NCBI RefSeq assembly: GCF_007858535.1
Contig: NZ_CP040174.1
Span: 2,294,001-2,358,000 of the forward strand
Origin: Arthrobacter sp. UKPF54-2
Lineage (GTDB): Bacteria > Actinomycetota > Actinomycetes > Actinomycetales > Micrococcaceae
Direction: 5' to 3'
DNA length: 64,000 bases
Below the pieces are notes generated by a model. It saw only the letters and a list, made by a program, of their open reading frames with translations, searched no databases and was not told the origin of the DNA. The position numbers and the translations under genes are program-made. Positions within the stretch are counted from its first letter, which is position 1; each line of letters opens with the position of its first letter. Shown piece after piece: positions 8,633-18,394 of this stretch.

Positions 8633-9378
8633 AGCGGCCTGACCAGGGTGTCCGTGCCGGCGTCGCAGTAGTCCGGGGCGGTGCCGGCCAGGGCCGCGTC
8701 GAGCCGGGCCAGCGCCTCGTGCTCGCGGGGCCCGCCGTCCGCCCCGCCGTAGCGGACGGCGTCGAAGGTCAGCGCCGCCTCGTCCAGTTCCCGGGCGTGG
8801 GCGGGGAAGGCGCGGCCCAGCCGCGCCGCGACCTCGCCGGCGGTCCGGCCCGGTTGCGGGTCCAGCACGGCGCGGTCTTCCGCCGCCCGGGCGAGGGCAC
8901 GGAACTGCTCAACAATGGCCGTGGCCCAATCCCCGCGGGCAGCCGCTGCTGCGGCCCTTCCGCGGTGCGCGTCCGGGCTCAGGGGAGTGCCGGCGTCGAA
9001 AACCTTCCCGTCGGCGGACCGCCTGGCATTGAGGCGGGGCCGGACCACCAGGACAGCAACCACAACGACGACGGCGGCGATGACCAGCAGCAGCGGGACG
9101 GCATACCCGCCGTCGCCGGCGGGGGCGCCGTCGCCGGAGAATGAGCGCAGCCAGCGGCTGAACTCCGCCAGCGCGTCGTCCAGCCAGCTTGGCGCGGCGT
9201 CGCGGTACGGGGCCTTCGCGAGTTCCTCCGCCGCCCAGCGGGCGGCCTCCCCGCGGTCCGGGAGCACGGGAGGTTCCGCCTGCAGGCCCGCGGACAGGAC
9301 GGACACGGCCGGGCCTGCGGCGACGGCGGAGGCCGCCATCACCGGACCGGGGGAGGGCCGTAGGGCGGGCGCTGCCAC
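8629..9378 (-). CDS. DUF4129 domain-containing membrane protein
   Basis: This protein of up to 249 aa has an Ala-rich hydrophobic N-terminus, then AARWAAEELAKAPYRDA, which is the typical opening of actinobacterial DUF4129 proteins. One clear membrane helix follows at about residues 95-115 (VPLLLVIAAVVVVVAVLVV), then a cytoplasmic DUF4129 domain (AIVEQFRALARAAEDR, GRTAGEVAARLGRAFP, DAVRYGG). Two starts are possible: GTG at 9378 (used here, overlapping the upstream gene by 40 bases) or ATG at 9339, which shares one base with the upstream stop (TGATG) and fits the coupling seen elsewhere in this operon. DUF4129 domains are often fused to transglutaminase domains; here it stands alone. Confidence 0.8.
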   Translation of the reverse strand: MAAPALRPSPGPVMAASAVAAGPAVSVLSAGLQAEPPVLPDRGEAARWAAEELAKAPYRDAAPSWLDDALAEFSRWLRSFSGDGAPAGDGGYAVPLLLVIAAVVVVVAVLVVRPRLNARRSADGKVFDAGTPLSPDAHRGRAAAAAARGDWATAIVEQFRALARAAEDRAVLDPQPGRTAGEVAARLGRAFPAHARELDEAALTFDAVRYGGADGGPREHEALARLDAALAGTAPDYCDAGTDTLVRPL

Positions 9379-10673
9379 ACCGAGGGGTCCCCGAGGATGG
9401 CGGCCGGAGCCCGTCCCGGGATACCGTCCGGGTCGCTTCCGGTCTCGAGTTGCCGCATCAGCGACAGGTCCAGTCCGTCCTTGCGCATCCGCAGGTCCAG
9501 GTAGACGAGTGCCATGGTCGAGGTCTGGAAGGCGAAGCCCACGGCAGCGACCAGTGCCGTGACGACGGTGCTGGCCACGGCGACGGCGATGCCGACCGTG
9601 TGGTCAGCGCCGTCGCCGCCCTGGCTGAAGACGGTGAATCCGACGGCGTTGCCGAGCAGCTTCACCGGGAGCAGGACGATCTGGCTGAGAACCCCGACCA
9701 TCAGCCCGACCACCAGCGAGATGCCCAGCAGGCGCCACCAGTTGCCGCGGGTCAGCCGCCAGGAGCGGCGCAGCCCGGCGAACGGGCCCAACTCCTCGAC
9801 CACGACCGCCGCCGGTGCGACGAGGAACCGGACGGCGAGCCAGACCAGCACCACCATCAGGCCGAGAAACAGGAACACCAGGGCCCCCGGCGCGGACCGG
9901 CCCAGGGCGGCCACCAGGGCCATTGTTCCGAGCACCGAGAGGGCCACGACGGCGGCGACGCCGAGGATCAGCAGGCCGGCGAGCCCCAGCAGAGCCCCTA
10001 TCCGGGAGCGGGACAACGACCACATCTGGCGGAAGCTCGTCCTCCGGTTCAGCAGCGAGCGGGCCACGGGCACCGCCATGGCGCCCTGCACGAGCACCGA
10101 AATGAAGACCGAGAAGAGCATCAGCAGGAGGCCGACGCCGGCGAGGCCGAGGCCGAGGGCCACCGCCTGGGCCGGGCCGATGCCCTCCAGCCACCCCGAG
10201 GGCGACCACCCGGAGACGGCCCCGGTCTGCGCCAGGGCGGGGATGACGGAGCCCAGTGCCTGCGCGATCACGCCGGCGCCGAGCATGGCCGCCGGGTTGC
10301 GCCGGACGGTCTGGAAGGCGCCGTCCAAAATCTCGCCCAGCATCAGGGGCCGCAGCGGGACGATGCCTGGCTTCGGCGGGGCGACGTAGCGCGGCTGGCC
10401 GGAGGGGGCCTGCGGGTATCCGGGCTGGCCGGGGTTACCGGGACCCCACTGCGGCTGCTGGTCCCACCGTGGCTGCTCCCACCGTGGTGCTTCCGGCTGC
10501 GGGGGCACCCCCCACTGGGGCGGCGGGGCCGGCCGCTGCTGGTTTCCCCACTGCGGCTGTTCGCCCCAGCGCGGCGGCGCGGCCGGCTGCTCCGGGTTTC
10601 CCCAGGGTTGCTGCTGGCCCCACGGGGGGTGTCCGCCCCAGGGCTGCGGCCCGGTAGGTTCCTGCTCAGACAA
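9339..10673 (-). CDS. Trp/Pro/Gln-rich polytopic membrane protein (GDPD membrane-domain-like)
   Basis: This 444-aa protein is the first gene of the MoxR-DUF58 operon. Residues 1-95 are low complexity with repeated PxWG and QPQWG motifs, probably disordered and cytoplasmic. About six membrane helices follow, in a layout like the membrane domain of glycerophosphodiester phosphodiesterases (LRPLMLGEILDGAFQTVRRN opens the domain). No catalytic GDPD domain is present, so enzymatic activity is not implied. The start is a TTG at 10673 preceded by GGGGAGGAAAAGC, a far better ribosome-binding site than at any longer in-frame start; upstream in-frame residues look non-coding. It is divergent from mtrA, with about 190 bases between the two starts. 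Confidence 0.8.
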   Translation of the reverse strand: MSEQEPTGPQPWGGHPPWGQQQPWGNPEQPAAPPRWGEQPQWGNQQRPAPPPQWGVPPQPEAPRWEQPRWDQQPQWGPGNPGQPGYPQAPSGQPRYVAPPKPGIVPLRPLMLGEILDGAFQTVRRNPAAMLGAGVIAQALGSVIPALAQTGAVSGWSPSGWLEGIGPAQAVALGLGLAGVGLLLMLFSVFISVLVQGAMAVPVARSLLNRRTSFRQMWSLSRSRIGALLGLAGLLILGVAAVVALSVLGTMALVAALGRSAPGALVFLFLGLMVVLVWLAVRFLVAPAAVVVEELGPFAGLRRSWRLTRGNWWRLLGISLVVGLMVGVLSQIVLLPVKLLGNAVGFTVFSQGGDGADHTVGIAVAVASTVVTALVAAVGFAFQTSTMALVYLDLRMRKDGLDLSLMRQLETGSDPDGIPGRAPAAILGDPSVWQRPPYGPPPVR

Positions 10674-10864
10674 GCTTTTCCTCCCCAAGAAAATTGCCCA
10701 CCGGATGCCCGCGGCCCGGGCCCGTCGCCCTGCAGCCCGCGGTCCCGGCGTCAGTCCGGGCCAGGCTTGCCCCCAGCCTATAGTTTCGTGCGCCGGCCCG
10801 TCCGCGCCATGCCGGGGACGGCCGGAATACGACAAAGCCATGTCAATAGGGGAATATGTAAGGT

Positions 10865-11539
10865 ATGAAGGCACGGATTTTGGTAGTGGACGATGACGAG
10901 GCGCTCGCCGAGATGATCGGCATTGTGCTGCGCAACGACGGTTTCGACCCCGTTTTCTGCGCGGACGGCGGGCAGGCCCTGGAGGTCTTCCGTTCCTCCA
11001 AGCCGGACCTCGTGCTGCTGGACCTGATGCTGCCGGGCATGGACGGCATCGAGGTGTGCCGCCAGATCCGTTCCGAATCCGACGTCCCGATCGTCATGCT
11101 GACCGCCAAGTCGGACACCTCCGACGTCGTGCGCGGCCTCGAATCCGGCGCCGACGATTACGTTCCCAAGCCGTTCAAGCCCGCCGAGCTCGTGGCCCGG
11201 GTCCGGGCGCGCCTGCGTCCGGGCGACCAGAAGGCCCCCGAGACGCTGCGCATCGCGGACGTCACGATCGACGTCGCCGGCCATGTTGTGAGCCGCAACA
11301 GCGAGCGGATTTCACTGACCCCGCTGGAATTCGACCTGCTCGTCGCCCTGGCCCGCAAACCGTGGCAGGTCTTCACCCGTGAGCTGCTGCTGGAACAGGT
11401 CTGGGGCTACCGGCACGCGGCGGACACCCGCCTGGTCAACGTCCACGTCCAGCGGCTGCGCTCGAAGATCGAACGCGATCCCGAAGCCCCCGAAGTTGTA
11501 TTGACGGTCCGTGGTGTCGGCTACAAAGCAGGTTCCTGA
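10865..11539 (+). CDS. mtrA: Response regulator MtrA
   Basis: This 224-aa OmpR/PhoB-family regulator has a receiver domain with acidic residues D9-D11, phospho-acceptor D53 in LVLLDLMLPGMDG, switch T80 and K102. Its winged-helix DNA-binding domain (about 130-224) contains LTPLEFDLLVAL and the recognition region DTRLVNVHVQRLRSKI. MtrA controls cell-wall hydrolases, division and osmotic response in actinobacteria, and the mtrA-mtrB-lpqB order is diagnostic. The ATG at 10865 has AAGG close upstream and AGGGGA at 10847-10852; a TATGTA just before it could also be a -10. Its end overlaps mtrB by 29 bases. Confidence 0.96.
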   Translation: MKARILVVDDDEALAEMIGIVLRNDGFDPVFCADGGQALEVFRSSKPDLVLLDLMLPGMDGIEVCRQIRSESDVPIVMLTAKSDTSDVVRGLESGADDYVPKPFKPAELVARVRARLRPGDQKAPETLRIADVTIDVAGHVVSRNSERISLTPLEFDLLVALARKPWQVFTRELLLEQVWGYRHAADTRLVNVHVQRLRSKIERDPEAPEVVLTVRGVGYKAGS

Positions 11540-13382
11540 GCCGGAAGAAAGCCCGGACCAGCCGGCGCCGCCCCATGGCCAGTCGGCGCTGTTCCGTGCC
11601 GGCATCTGGGCCCGCCGCGCCCGGATCGTCACCGCCAGGGTGGCGCGGCTGGTGCGCACCGGGGCGGCCAAGGTGCTCCCCGGGACCCGGTACCTGCTGC
11701 GCGCCCTGCACCGGCGCTGGCGGCGGTCCCTGCAGTTCCGGACCGTGCTGACCACCCTCCTGCTGGCGGTCGGCTCGTTCGCCGTCGTGGGCGCCTACCT
11801 CTCGAACCAGATCGCCAACAACCTCTTCCAGGAACGGCTGGCGCAGGCGGAGTCCGAGACCCGCTACAACGTCAAACAGGTCCAGGACACGTTCGACGGC
11901 GCGCAGGTCACCGATCAGTCGAGCGTCATCACCCTGGTCTACGACACGCTGAACGCCGTGGAGGGCCGCGGCTCCGTGATCCAGCGCCGCTACGTCTTCG
12001 AAGCGATGCCCGAACAGACCAAGCCGCGCAACCGCTGGGTGGAATCGCGGGCCTCCGACCAGCTCACCATCAGCGTGATTCCCCCCGAGCTGCGCAAAGC
12101 GGTGCAGGACTCGGGCAAGGACCAATTCTGGGCCTCCACGGAATTCCCGGTGGGCACCGAGGACCGCCCGGGGATCGCCGTCGGGAACAAGGTCACGTTC
12201 AACGGCACGGTCTACGAGCTCTACCTCATCTATGACCTCAACACCGCGCAGAAGACCCTCGACGAGATCCAGAATGTGCTCCTCGCCGGCGCGGCCGCGC
12301 TGGCGTTGATGGTCGGCGCCGTCGCCTGGTATGTCACCCGCAACGTGGTCAGCCCCGTCAGCCACGCCGCCCTCGTCTCCGAGAAGCTCGCCGCGGGCCA
12401 GCTGCAGGAACGCATGGTGGTCAAAGGCGAGGACGAGGTGGCCCGCCTGGGCGCCTCCTTCAACCACATGGCCGCCAGCCTGCAGGAGCAGATCACGCAG
12501 CTGGCCACCCTGTCCCAGATGCAGCAGCGCTTTGTCTCGGACGTATCGCACGAGCTCCGGACCCCGCTCACCACGGTGCGGATGGCCGCCGAGGTGCTCT
12601 ACGACGCCCGCGACGAGTTCGACCCGGTCAACAAGCGCTCCGCCGAGCTGCTCTACCACCAGGTGGAGCGCTTCCAGTCCCTGCTGGCCGACCTGCTGGA
12701 AATTTCCCGGTTCGACGCCGGCGTCGCGATGCTCGACGCCGAACCGAGCGACATCGTCCAGCTCATCTCGCATGTGATGGAGGGGGTGGCGCCGGTGGCC
12801 GCCGAATACGGTTCCGAGGTGACCTTGAATGCCCCCGAGGGCAGCATTGTGGTGGAAATGGATGACCGGCGGATCGACCGCATCCTGCGCAACCTGGTCC
12901 TGAACGCGCTCGAGCACGGCGAGGGCAAGCCGGTGAACATCTCGGTGGCTGCCAACGACACCGCGGTGGCCGTGGCGGTCCGGGACCACGGGATCGGGAT
13001 GACCTCCGCGGAAGCCGCCCGCGTGTTCGACCGCTTCTGGCGCGCCGACCCTGCCCGCGCCCGCACCACCGGCGGCAGCGGCCTGGGCCTGTCGATCGCG
13101 GCCGAGGACACCAAGCTGCACAACGGCTGGCTGCAGGCCTGGGGAAAAAAGGGGAGCGGATCCAACTTCCGGCTCACCCTGCCGCTGCGCCAGGGCGAAT
13201 CGATCGCCAAGTCCCCGCTCCAGCTGGAACCCGCCGACGTCGGGTTCACCGGCGGTCCCGGCAAACAGATGATGCTGCTGCTGGAGACGGCGGCCACCGT
13301 TCCCCGCCCGGCCGCCGGGGCCCCCCACGGACCAGCTGGCTTCAACGGGACAGGCTTCAGCGGAACAGGGGACCAGCCATGA
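11511..13382 (+). CDS. mtrB: Sensor histidine kinase MtrB
   Basis: This 623-aa protein is the membrane kinase partner of MtrA. Two membrane helices (about residues 78-98 and 256-276) flank an extracellular sensor domain. HAMP follows (about 277-330), then HisKA with phospho-acceptor H347 in [17 protein letters not shown]. The HATPase_c domain has the N box [14 protein letters not shown], then VRDHGIGM and [10 protein letters not shown] Pro/Ala/Gly-rich tail follows. The start is one of two consecutive GTG codons (11511 or 11514) inside the end of mtrA; such overlap is normal for this operon. The stop overlaps lpqB as ATGA. MtrB senses septal or osmotic state and phosphorylates MtrA. Confidence 0.95.
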   Translation: MVSATKQVPEPEESPDQPAPPHGQSALFRAGIWARRARIVTARVARLVRTGAAKVLPGTRYLLRALHRRWRRSLQFRTVLTTLLLAVGSFAVVGAYLSNQIANNLFQERLAQAESETRYNVKQVQDTFDGAQVTDQSSVITLVYDTLNAVEGRGSVIQRRYVFEAMPEQTKPRNRWVESRASDQLTISVIPPELRKAVQDSGKDQFWASTEFPVGTEDRPGIAVGNKVTFNGTVYELYLIYDLNTAQKTLDEIQNVLLAGAAALALMVGAVAWYVTRNVVSPVSHAALVSEKLAAGQLQERMVVKGEDEVARLGASFNHMAASLQEQITQLATLSQMQQRFVSDVSHELRTPLTTVRMAAEVLYDARDEFDPVNKRSAELLYHQVERFQSLLADLLEISRFDAGVAMLDAEPSDIVQLISHVMEGVAPVAAEYGSEVTLNAPEGSIVVEMDDRRIDRILRNLVLNALEHGEGKPVNISVAANDTAVAVAVRDHGIGMTSAEAARVFDRFWRADPARARTTGGSGLGLSIAAEDTKLHNGWLQAWGKKGSGSNFRLTLPLRQGESIAKSPLQLEPADVGFTGGPGKQMMLLLETAATVPRPAAGAPHGPAGFNGTGFSGTGDQP

Positions 13383-15097
13383 GAGGCGCCAGCAAGCTCA
13401 CCAGCCTCGCCGCGGCCCTCCTGGCCCTGGTCCTCGTGGTGCTCACCTCCTGCGCGCAGATCCCCCGCTCCGGGCCGGTGGGCAAGAGCACCGATGAGAG
13501 CGCCGGCAAACCGAACAACGCCCCGGTCTTCTTCCCGGTGGCCCCGCGGTCCGGTGCCGGGCCGGAATCGGTGATCGAGGACTTCTACCTCGCGGGCAGC
13601 GGCTACGAGGACGACTACGCGGTGGCGCGGCAGTACCTGACCCAGGCCTCCTCGGTGAAGTGGAAGCCGGACCAGCGGGTGCTGGTCTTCCGCTCCGCCC
13701 GGGTGGTGGGCACCGCCGTCGAAAACGTCTTCAACTACGAACTGGACCTGGCCTACTCGGTCGACGCCGACGGCATCGCCACGCAGCTGCCGGAAGGCAC
13801 CAAAGAGAACATTCCCGCGACCCTGACCAAGGTCGACGGCGAGTGGAGGATCGCCGAAATCCCGGACGGCACGGCCATCCCCGAGGAGACGTTCAAGGTG
13901 ATCTACGGCGCCTACCCGATCTACTTCTACGACCCCACCTACACCTACGCCGTGCCGGATGTGCGCTGGTTCATCAAGAAGAAGACCGTCAAGGCCATGA
14001 CCAGCGCCCTGCTCGGAGGCCCCGCCCCCTACCTGAAGGGCGCCGTCGTGAGTGCCTTCCCCTCGGGCATGAAGCTGGCGCGCGAATCCGTGCCCGTGGT
14101 CTCCGGAGCGGCGCAGGTGGACCTGTCCGCCAAAGACCTTGTGGAGGCCTCCAACGAGGACCGGCTGCGGATGCAGACCCAGCTGGCCCTGACCTTCCGG
14201 AGCCAGCCGGACGTGATCAACGTCGAACTGCGGGCGAACCAGGACCTCGTGCGGGTCGAGGACAACGGGTCCGTGCTGCCGCCGGTGCGGGACAAGGACG
14301 TGCCCGCACGCCAGATCGCCGTCAGCAACAACGACCTGGTCCGGCTTGAGAACAACAAGCTCGGCCCGCTCCCGGACATCAAGTCCGTGAGCGCCCTGTC
14401 CCCGCGGCTGCCGGCCGAGTCCCCGGTCTCGCAGACCGCGGCCTTCCTCAACGCCGGCCGGACCACGCTGTACTCGATCGTTCCCGGCCAGCCCGCCCGC
14501 GCCCTCACCACCCGGTCCGGGCTGTCCCGGCCGTCGTTCGGACGCTACGACTGGGTCTGGACCGCCGGGCCGGGCGCCAACGGGGCTACCGAGGTCCTGG
14601 CCTACCGGCCGGCCGGGATCGCCGAGGGCGCCAACGTGCCCGGTGTGACCCTCACCCCGTCCTGGCTGGCCGGACGGAAGGTCAAGGAGTTCCGGATTTC
14701 CCGCGAAGGGACCCGGGCCCTGGTCATCTCGGAGCTGAACGGCAAGACCAGCGTGCAGGTCACCGGGATCATCCGCACCGGCGACGGCACCCCGCGGGAC
14801 CTCACCGTGCCGATCACCCTCCAGACGGCCCACGAGCCGGACCAGGGCGTCTGGGTCAACGACACCACTGTGGCCGTGATGAAGGGCTCCGCGAGCGAGA
14901 GCGTCACGCCGGAGCTGGTCTCGCTGACTTCCGCGGCGCCCCAGCCGCTGGCGCCCTGGCCGGGCCTCACTGCGCTCAGCGCCGGAAACGGACCGGCGGA
15001 GATTTTTGGCCAGTCCGCCGAAGGTATCTTCCAGCGGCTGGGCAACGGCTGGTCGCCCCAGCTTAAGGGCGCCGTCGATCCCTCCTTCGCGGGCTGA
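13379..15097 (+). CDS. lpqB: Lipoprotein LpqB
   Basis: This 572-aa secreted lipoprotein has a basic n-region, a hydrophobic stretch and lipobox LTSC (22-25), so C25 is the predicted lipidated residue. The mature part has the GerMN-like domain (about 130-290) and a C-terminal beta-propeller-like LpqB domain. LpqB interacts with the MtrB extracellular domain and modulates MtrA signalling, which fits its coupling to mtrB (ATGA overlap at 13379). Length and order match the family. A pair of nested inverted repeats follows the stop and may end the mtrA-mtrB-lpqB transcript. Confidence 0.94.
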   Translation: MRGASKLTSLAAALLALVLVVLTSCAQIPRSGPVGKSTDESAGKPNNAPVFFPVAPRSGAGPESVIEDFYLAGSGYEDDYAVARQYLTQASSVKWKPDQRVLVFRSARVVGTAVENVFNYELDLAYSVDADGIATQLPEGTKENIPATLTKVDGEWRIAEIPDGTAIPEETFKVIYGAYPIYFYDPTYTYAVPDVRWFIKKKTVKAMTSALLGGPAPYLKGAVVSAFPSGMKLARESVPVVSGAAQVDLSAKDLVEASNEDRLRMQTQLALTFRSQPDVINVELRANQDLVRVEDNGSVLPPVRDKDVPARQIAVSNNDLVRLENNKLGPLPDIKSVSALSPRLPAESPVSQTAAFLNAGRTTLYSIVPGQPARALTTRSGLSRPSFGRYDWVWTAGPGANGATEVLAYRPAGIAEGANVPGVTLTPSWLAGRKVKEFRISREGTRALVISELNGKTSVQVTGIIRTGDGTPRDLTVPITLQTAHEPDQGVWVNDTTVAVMKGSASESVTPELVSLTSAAPQPLAPWPGLTALSAGNGPAEIFGQSAEGIFQRLGNGWSPQLKGAVDPSFAG

Positions 15098-15120
15098 CCC
15101 GGGCCGACGGCCGCCCACAC

Positions 15121-15157
15121 CGCGGCTGTCCACACAGCCGCTGTCCACATAGCCGCG
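15121..15157 (+). terminator. Possible terminator hairpin after lpqB
   Basis: CGCGGCT (15121-15127) pairs with AGCCGCG (15151-15157). Nested alternatives such as GGCTGT/ACAGCC (15124-15139) also form. No T-run follows, so it may act weakly or be an RNA-stability element. The sequence CTGTCCACA occurs twice inside it, 15 bases apart. Confidence 0.4.
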
Positions 15158-15200
15158 CGGAGGGCTTCCGAACCGGCGACGCGGCAGCCAGCCTTGAGCG

Positions 15201-16187
15201 GTGACCACACCACCGCGCCGGGCCCGCGCCCGTGACCCCGATTCCGAGCTTGACCCCGGCACCGCTGCGCCGACGACGGCGGCGGCCCACCGCGGCGGCT
15301 ACCGCCGCTGGCCGGCGCGGATCGCGGATCGGGCAGCCGCGGCCGGGGCGGAACTGCTGGCCCTCGCGGCGCCGGTGGAGTGCGTCTGCTGCGGCGCGGA
15401 GGACCGGGCCCTGTGCCCCGGCTGCGTCCGCCGGCTTCGGCTGCTCACCCGCCGGCCGTTCCGGGCCGAGGGGAGGGCTCCGGCGCTGGTGGACATGGAC
15501 GGCTCGGTCCTGCTCCCGGTCGTCGCTGCCGGCGTGTACCGGAGCGAGCTGGCCCAGACCGTGCTGTCCTTCAAGCGGCACGGACAGGGACAGCTCGCCG
15601 AGGAACTAGGCAGGGCACTGACCCGTGCCGTCGGCGCGGCCCTCACCCCGGCGGACCCGGTCCTGCTGGTCCCGGTCCCCACCAGCGGCGCCGCCTTTCG
15701 ACGCCGGGGGTTCAGTCCCGTCCACCTGCTGCTCGCCCGGGCACGGCGGAGCCCGGCCCTGGCAGGCGCCGGCGTCGCCGACGTGCTCCGTAAGACCCGG
15801 CCGGCACCGTCCGGCGTCCGCTCTTCCGTCCGGACGGCGACGGCGCCGCCGGGGCTTGCAGGCCTGCCGGGCCTGCCGGGCGGGCAGAAGGGCCTGGGCC
15901 GTGCGGACCGGGCGGGGCGGGTGCGCGGATCCATGCGGGTCAGGGCCGGATTCGGTCCGCCGGAGTTCGCCGGGCGGCCCGTTGTGGTGGTGGACGACGT
16001 GCTCACCACGGGGGCCACGCTGGCCGAAGCTGCCCGCGCCCTGCGCGCCGCGGGGGCCGTGGTCCGGGGCGCCGTGGTGCTCGCGGCGACACGCCCGCCG
16101 AGGCAGGAGGACTTTGCCGCGGCAATTCCCGCACTGGCGCGGGACAGTGGCGCAATGGAAAAAAATAAACCAAAAAAGGATGAATAA
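15201..16187 (+). CDS. ComF family phosphoribosyltransferase-like protein
   Basis: This 328-aa protein has the ComF layout: a Cys4 zinc-binding site near residues 56-76 (ECVCCGAEDRALCPGCVRR), a YRSELAQTVLSFKRHGQG segment, VLLVPVPTSGAAFRRRGFSP, and the PRPP-binding loop VVVVDDVLTTGAT. An unusual Gly/Leu/Arg insert lies just before the PRTase core (about residues 205-240). ComF proteins are linked to competence and DNA uptake or repair, but in actinobacteria the gene sits by convention between lpqB and hpf (compare Rv3242c) and its role is unclear. The GTG at 15201 is the first start in frame; the N-terminal 35 residues are poorly conserved-looking, so the true start may be downstream. Confidence 0.85.
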   Translation: MTTPPRRARARDPDSELDPGTAAPTTAAAHRGGYRRWPARIADRAAAAGAELLALAAPVECVCCGAEDRALCPGCVRRLRLLTRRPFRAEGRAPALVDMDGSVLLPVVAAGVYRSELAQTVLSFKRHGQGQLAEELGRALTRAVGAALTPADPVLLVPVPTSGAAFRRRGFSPVHLLLARARRSPALAGAGVADVLRKTRPAPSGVRSSVRTATAPPGLAGLPGLPGGQKGLGRADRAGRVRGSMRVRAGFGPPEFAGRPVVVVDDVLTTGATLAEAARALRAAGAVVRGAVVLAATRPPRQEDFAAAIPALARDSGAMEKNKPKKDE

Positions 16188-16330
16188 CAGGGGCCCATGA
16201 ACTAACGTCGAAGATGGGTACCAAGAACAGATGTACCTGTCGATAGCGGCTCGGAAAGGGGCTCGACTGTCAGTCAGATCAGCCCCCGGAAGTGCCGCCG
16301 TCGTGTCACCGAAGTCATTTGGAGGGCACC

Positions 16331-17050
16331 ATGGAGTTCATGATCAGCGGTCGTAATTTGACGGTCTCGGACCGGTTCCGCGAATACGCCGACGAAAAGA
16401 TCTCAAAGATCGCGTCACTGGGGGACAAGGTCCAGAGGGTGGACGCAAAGGTTTCCAAGGAGACCAAGGCCCGGCAGACCGCAGAACTGCTCACTGTTGA
16501 GCTCACCGTCCTGGGCCGCGGCCCGGTGATCCGTGCCGAAGCCAGCGCCGCAGACAAATTCGCCGCCTTCGATCTGGCCTACAACAAGCTTCTCGAACGG
16601 CTGCGCCGGGCCAAGGACCGCAAGAAGGTCCACCACGGCCGGCACACCCCGAAGTCCGTCACCGAGGCGACGGCAACCCTTGAACCCGCGAGCACCCGGG
16701 AGCCCATCTACGAGGAAGCGAGCCATCCGCCGCAGCCCAGTCCCGAGGAGAAATCGCCCTACGAGGTCGAGAACGACATCCCGGCCGGGGACTCGCCGGT
16801 GTTGATCCGGCGCAAGGTCTTTCCCGCCTCCTCGCTCTCGCTCGACGACGCCGTCGACAACATGGAACTCGTGGGCCACGACTTCTACCTTTTCGTTGAC
16901 AAGGACACGAAGGCGCCTTCGGTCGTCTACCGCCGTGAAGGCTGGACCTACGGGGTGATCAGCCTGGACCAGACCTGCGAGCCGGGCGAGGCTCCGCTGG
17001 AGGAGAAGATCATCGCTTATCGTTCAGAGGATGAGCCCGCCAGCGTCTAA
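16331..17050 (+). CDS. hpf: Ribosome hibernation-promoting factor, long form
   Basis: This 239-aa protein has the N-terminal ribosome-binding S30AE domain (about residues 1-105: MEFMISGRNLTVSDRFREYA, then KDRKKVHHG). A variable linker follows (about 110-165), then the C-terminal dimerisation domain (about 170-239: VLIRRKVFPASSLSLDDAV, ELVGHDFYLFVD, VVYRREGWTYGVI). The long form pairs 70S ribosomes into inactive 100S particles in stationary phase or stress. The ATG at 16331 has GGAGG at 16321-16325; an earlier in-frame start at 16292 lacks a site and adds residues unlike the family. The 143-base leader is free of genes. Confidence 0.94.
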   Translation: MEFMISGRNLTVSDRFREYADEKISKIASLGDKVQRVDAKVSKETKARQTAELLTVELTVLGRGPVIRAEASAADKFAAFDLAYNKLLERLRRAKDRKKVHHGRHTPKSVTEATATLEPASTREPIYEEASHPPQPSPEEKSPYEVENDIPAGDSPVLIRRKVFPASSLSLDDAVDNMELVGHDFYLFVDKDTKAPSVVYRREGWTYGVISLDQTCEPGEAPLEEKIIAYRSEDEPASV

Positions 17051-17080
17051 AGCTGGCGACCATCCGACGAAGGGAATGAT

Positions 17081-18310
17081 GTGCACCCATCGCTGAGCCT
17101 CAAGCAGGCGCGGCGGATCGCACTGGCAGCCCAGGGATTGGACAAGGTCCGGCCCGCCGCACCCGTGAGCGCACGGGCGGTGGGCCGGACCTTTGCCCGC
17201 CTCCACTTGGTCCAGATCGATTCCGTCAACGTGCTCTCGCGGAGCCACTACCTGCCGTTCTTCTCCAGGCTCGGGAACTACGACCGGTCCATCCTGCAGC
17301 GAATGGCCGGGACGCACCCGCGCCGGATGATGGAGTACTGGGCCCACGAGGCCAGTTTCATCCGGCCCGAGCACTTCCCCGACCTCCTCCAGTGGCAAAG
17401 CCGCAAATGGGTCGGCGCGCACGACATGGATCCGGAACTCCGCGGCGAAGTGGCGCAGCGGGTGCTGGCGGCCCTCGGCACGGGCCGGCCGCTGACCGCC
17501 GCCGAACTCACGGCCAGGCTAGGCCACATCGAGGACCGGTCCACGGACAACTGGGGGTGGAACTGGAACGCGGTCAAACGGGTCCTGGAGCACCTGTTCG
17601 AGGAGGGCCTCGTCTCCGCCGCCTCCCGGACGGACTCCTTTGAACGCCGCTACACGCTGACCGCCAGGGTCCTCGCCGCAGCGCCGTCGCACTCTGACGC
17701 GCAGCAGGAGCCGGACGCCGCGGCCGCCATGGTCCGGCTGATCGACGCGGCGGCCCAAGCCCACGGGATCGGCACCCTGCGGTGCTTCGCGGATTACTTC
17801 CGGTCCCCGCAGCGGGCGGCCGCCCTCGCCGTGGAGCAGCTCGTCGAGGCCGGACGGCTGGAACCGGTCACCGTGGCCGGCTGGAACAGGCCGCTCTACC
17901 GCCACGCCGACGCCGTGCTGCCGCGCGCCGCCACCGGCCGCGCCCTGCTGAGCCCCTTCGATTCCCTGGTCTTCGAACGCCGCCGGCTCGAGGAACTGTT
18001 CGGCTTCCACTACCGGCTCGAGATCTACACCCCCGAAGCCAAACGCCGCTACGGCTACTACGTGCTGCCCTTCCTGCTGCGCGACGGGATTGTGGCGCGC
18101 GTGGACATGAAGGCGGACCGCGCCACCGGAAGGCTGCTCGCCCGGGCCAGCCACGCCGAGCCCGGCGCGCCGGCCGACACCGCCGTCGAACTCGCCGAAG
18201 AACTCCAGCTCATGGCAGAGTGGTTGGAGCTGGACCGGATCGTTGTCGCCCCCGTGGGGGACCTGGCGCCCGCCCTCGGGCAGGCCGTGGCCGGCCTGCA
18301 TCCGCTCTGA
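17081..18310 (+). CDS. Winged-helix DNA glycosylase-like protein, YcaQ (HTH_42) family
   Basis: This 409-aa protein has the YcaQ/AlkX family opening LKQARRIALAAQGL, then the family motif LVQIDSVNVLSRSHYLPFFSRLG near residues 45-65. Three tandem winged-helix modules follow, and the C-terminal part has LLSPFDSLVFERRRLEELFGFHYRLEIY-like features. Family members remove interstrand crosslink and alkylated base lesions. The GTG at 17081 follows AAGGGA by 5 bases. It lies between hpf and secA on the same strand, but a -10-like TAGACT at 18345-18350 suggests that secA has its own promoter. Confidence 0.85.
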   Translation: MHPSLSLKQARRIALAAQGLDKVRPAAPVSARAVGRTFARLHLVQIDSVNVLSRSHYLPFFSRLGNYDRSILQRMAGTHPRRMMEYWAHEASFIRPEHFPDLLQWQSRKWVGAHDMDPELRGEVAQRVLAALGTGRPLTAAELTARLGHIEDRSTDNWGWNWNAVKRVLEHLFEEGLVSAASRTDSFERRYTLTARVLAAAPSHSDAQQEPDAAAAMVRLIDAAAQAHGIGTLRCFADYFRSPQRAAALAVEQLVEAGRLEPVTVAGWNRPLYRHADAVLPRAATGRALLSPFDSLVFERRRLEELFGFHYRLEIYTPEAKRRYGYYVLPFLLRDGIVARVDMKADRATGRLLARASHAEPGAPADTAVELAEELQLMAEWLELDRIVVAPVGDLAPALGQAVAGLHPL

Positions 18311-18394
18311 GGGAACAGGCGCGTTCCGCCCTGCGTCTCTCCCGTAGACTAAACACGCCGGAATTCGGCAGCTTGAGACTGGGAGCAATTTCAC

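Noticed and set aside
10439..10673. Imperfect repeats of about 20-30 bases as a regulatory or recombination array
   Set aside because: They encode the PxWG-rich N-terminus of the membrane protein and stay in frame, so protein-level repetition explains them.
15126..15149. Pair of DnaA-box-like CTGTCCACA sites as a replication origin
   Set aside because: Only two imperfect boxes exist, inside a hairpin after lpqB, with no AT-rich unwinding element or dnaA/dnaN neighbours.
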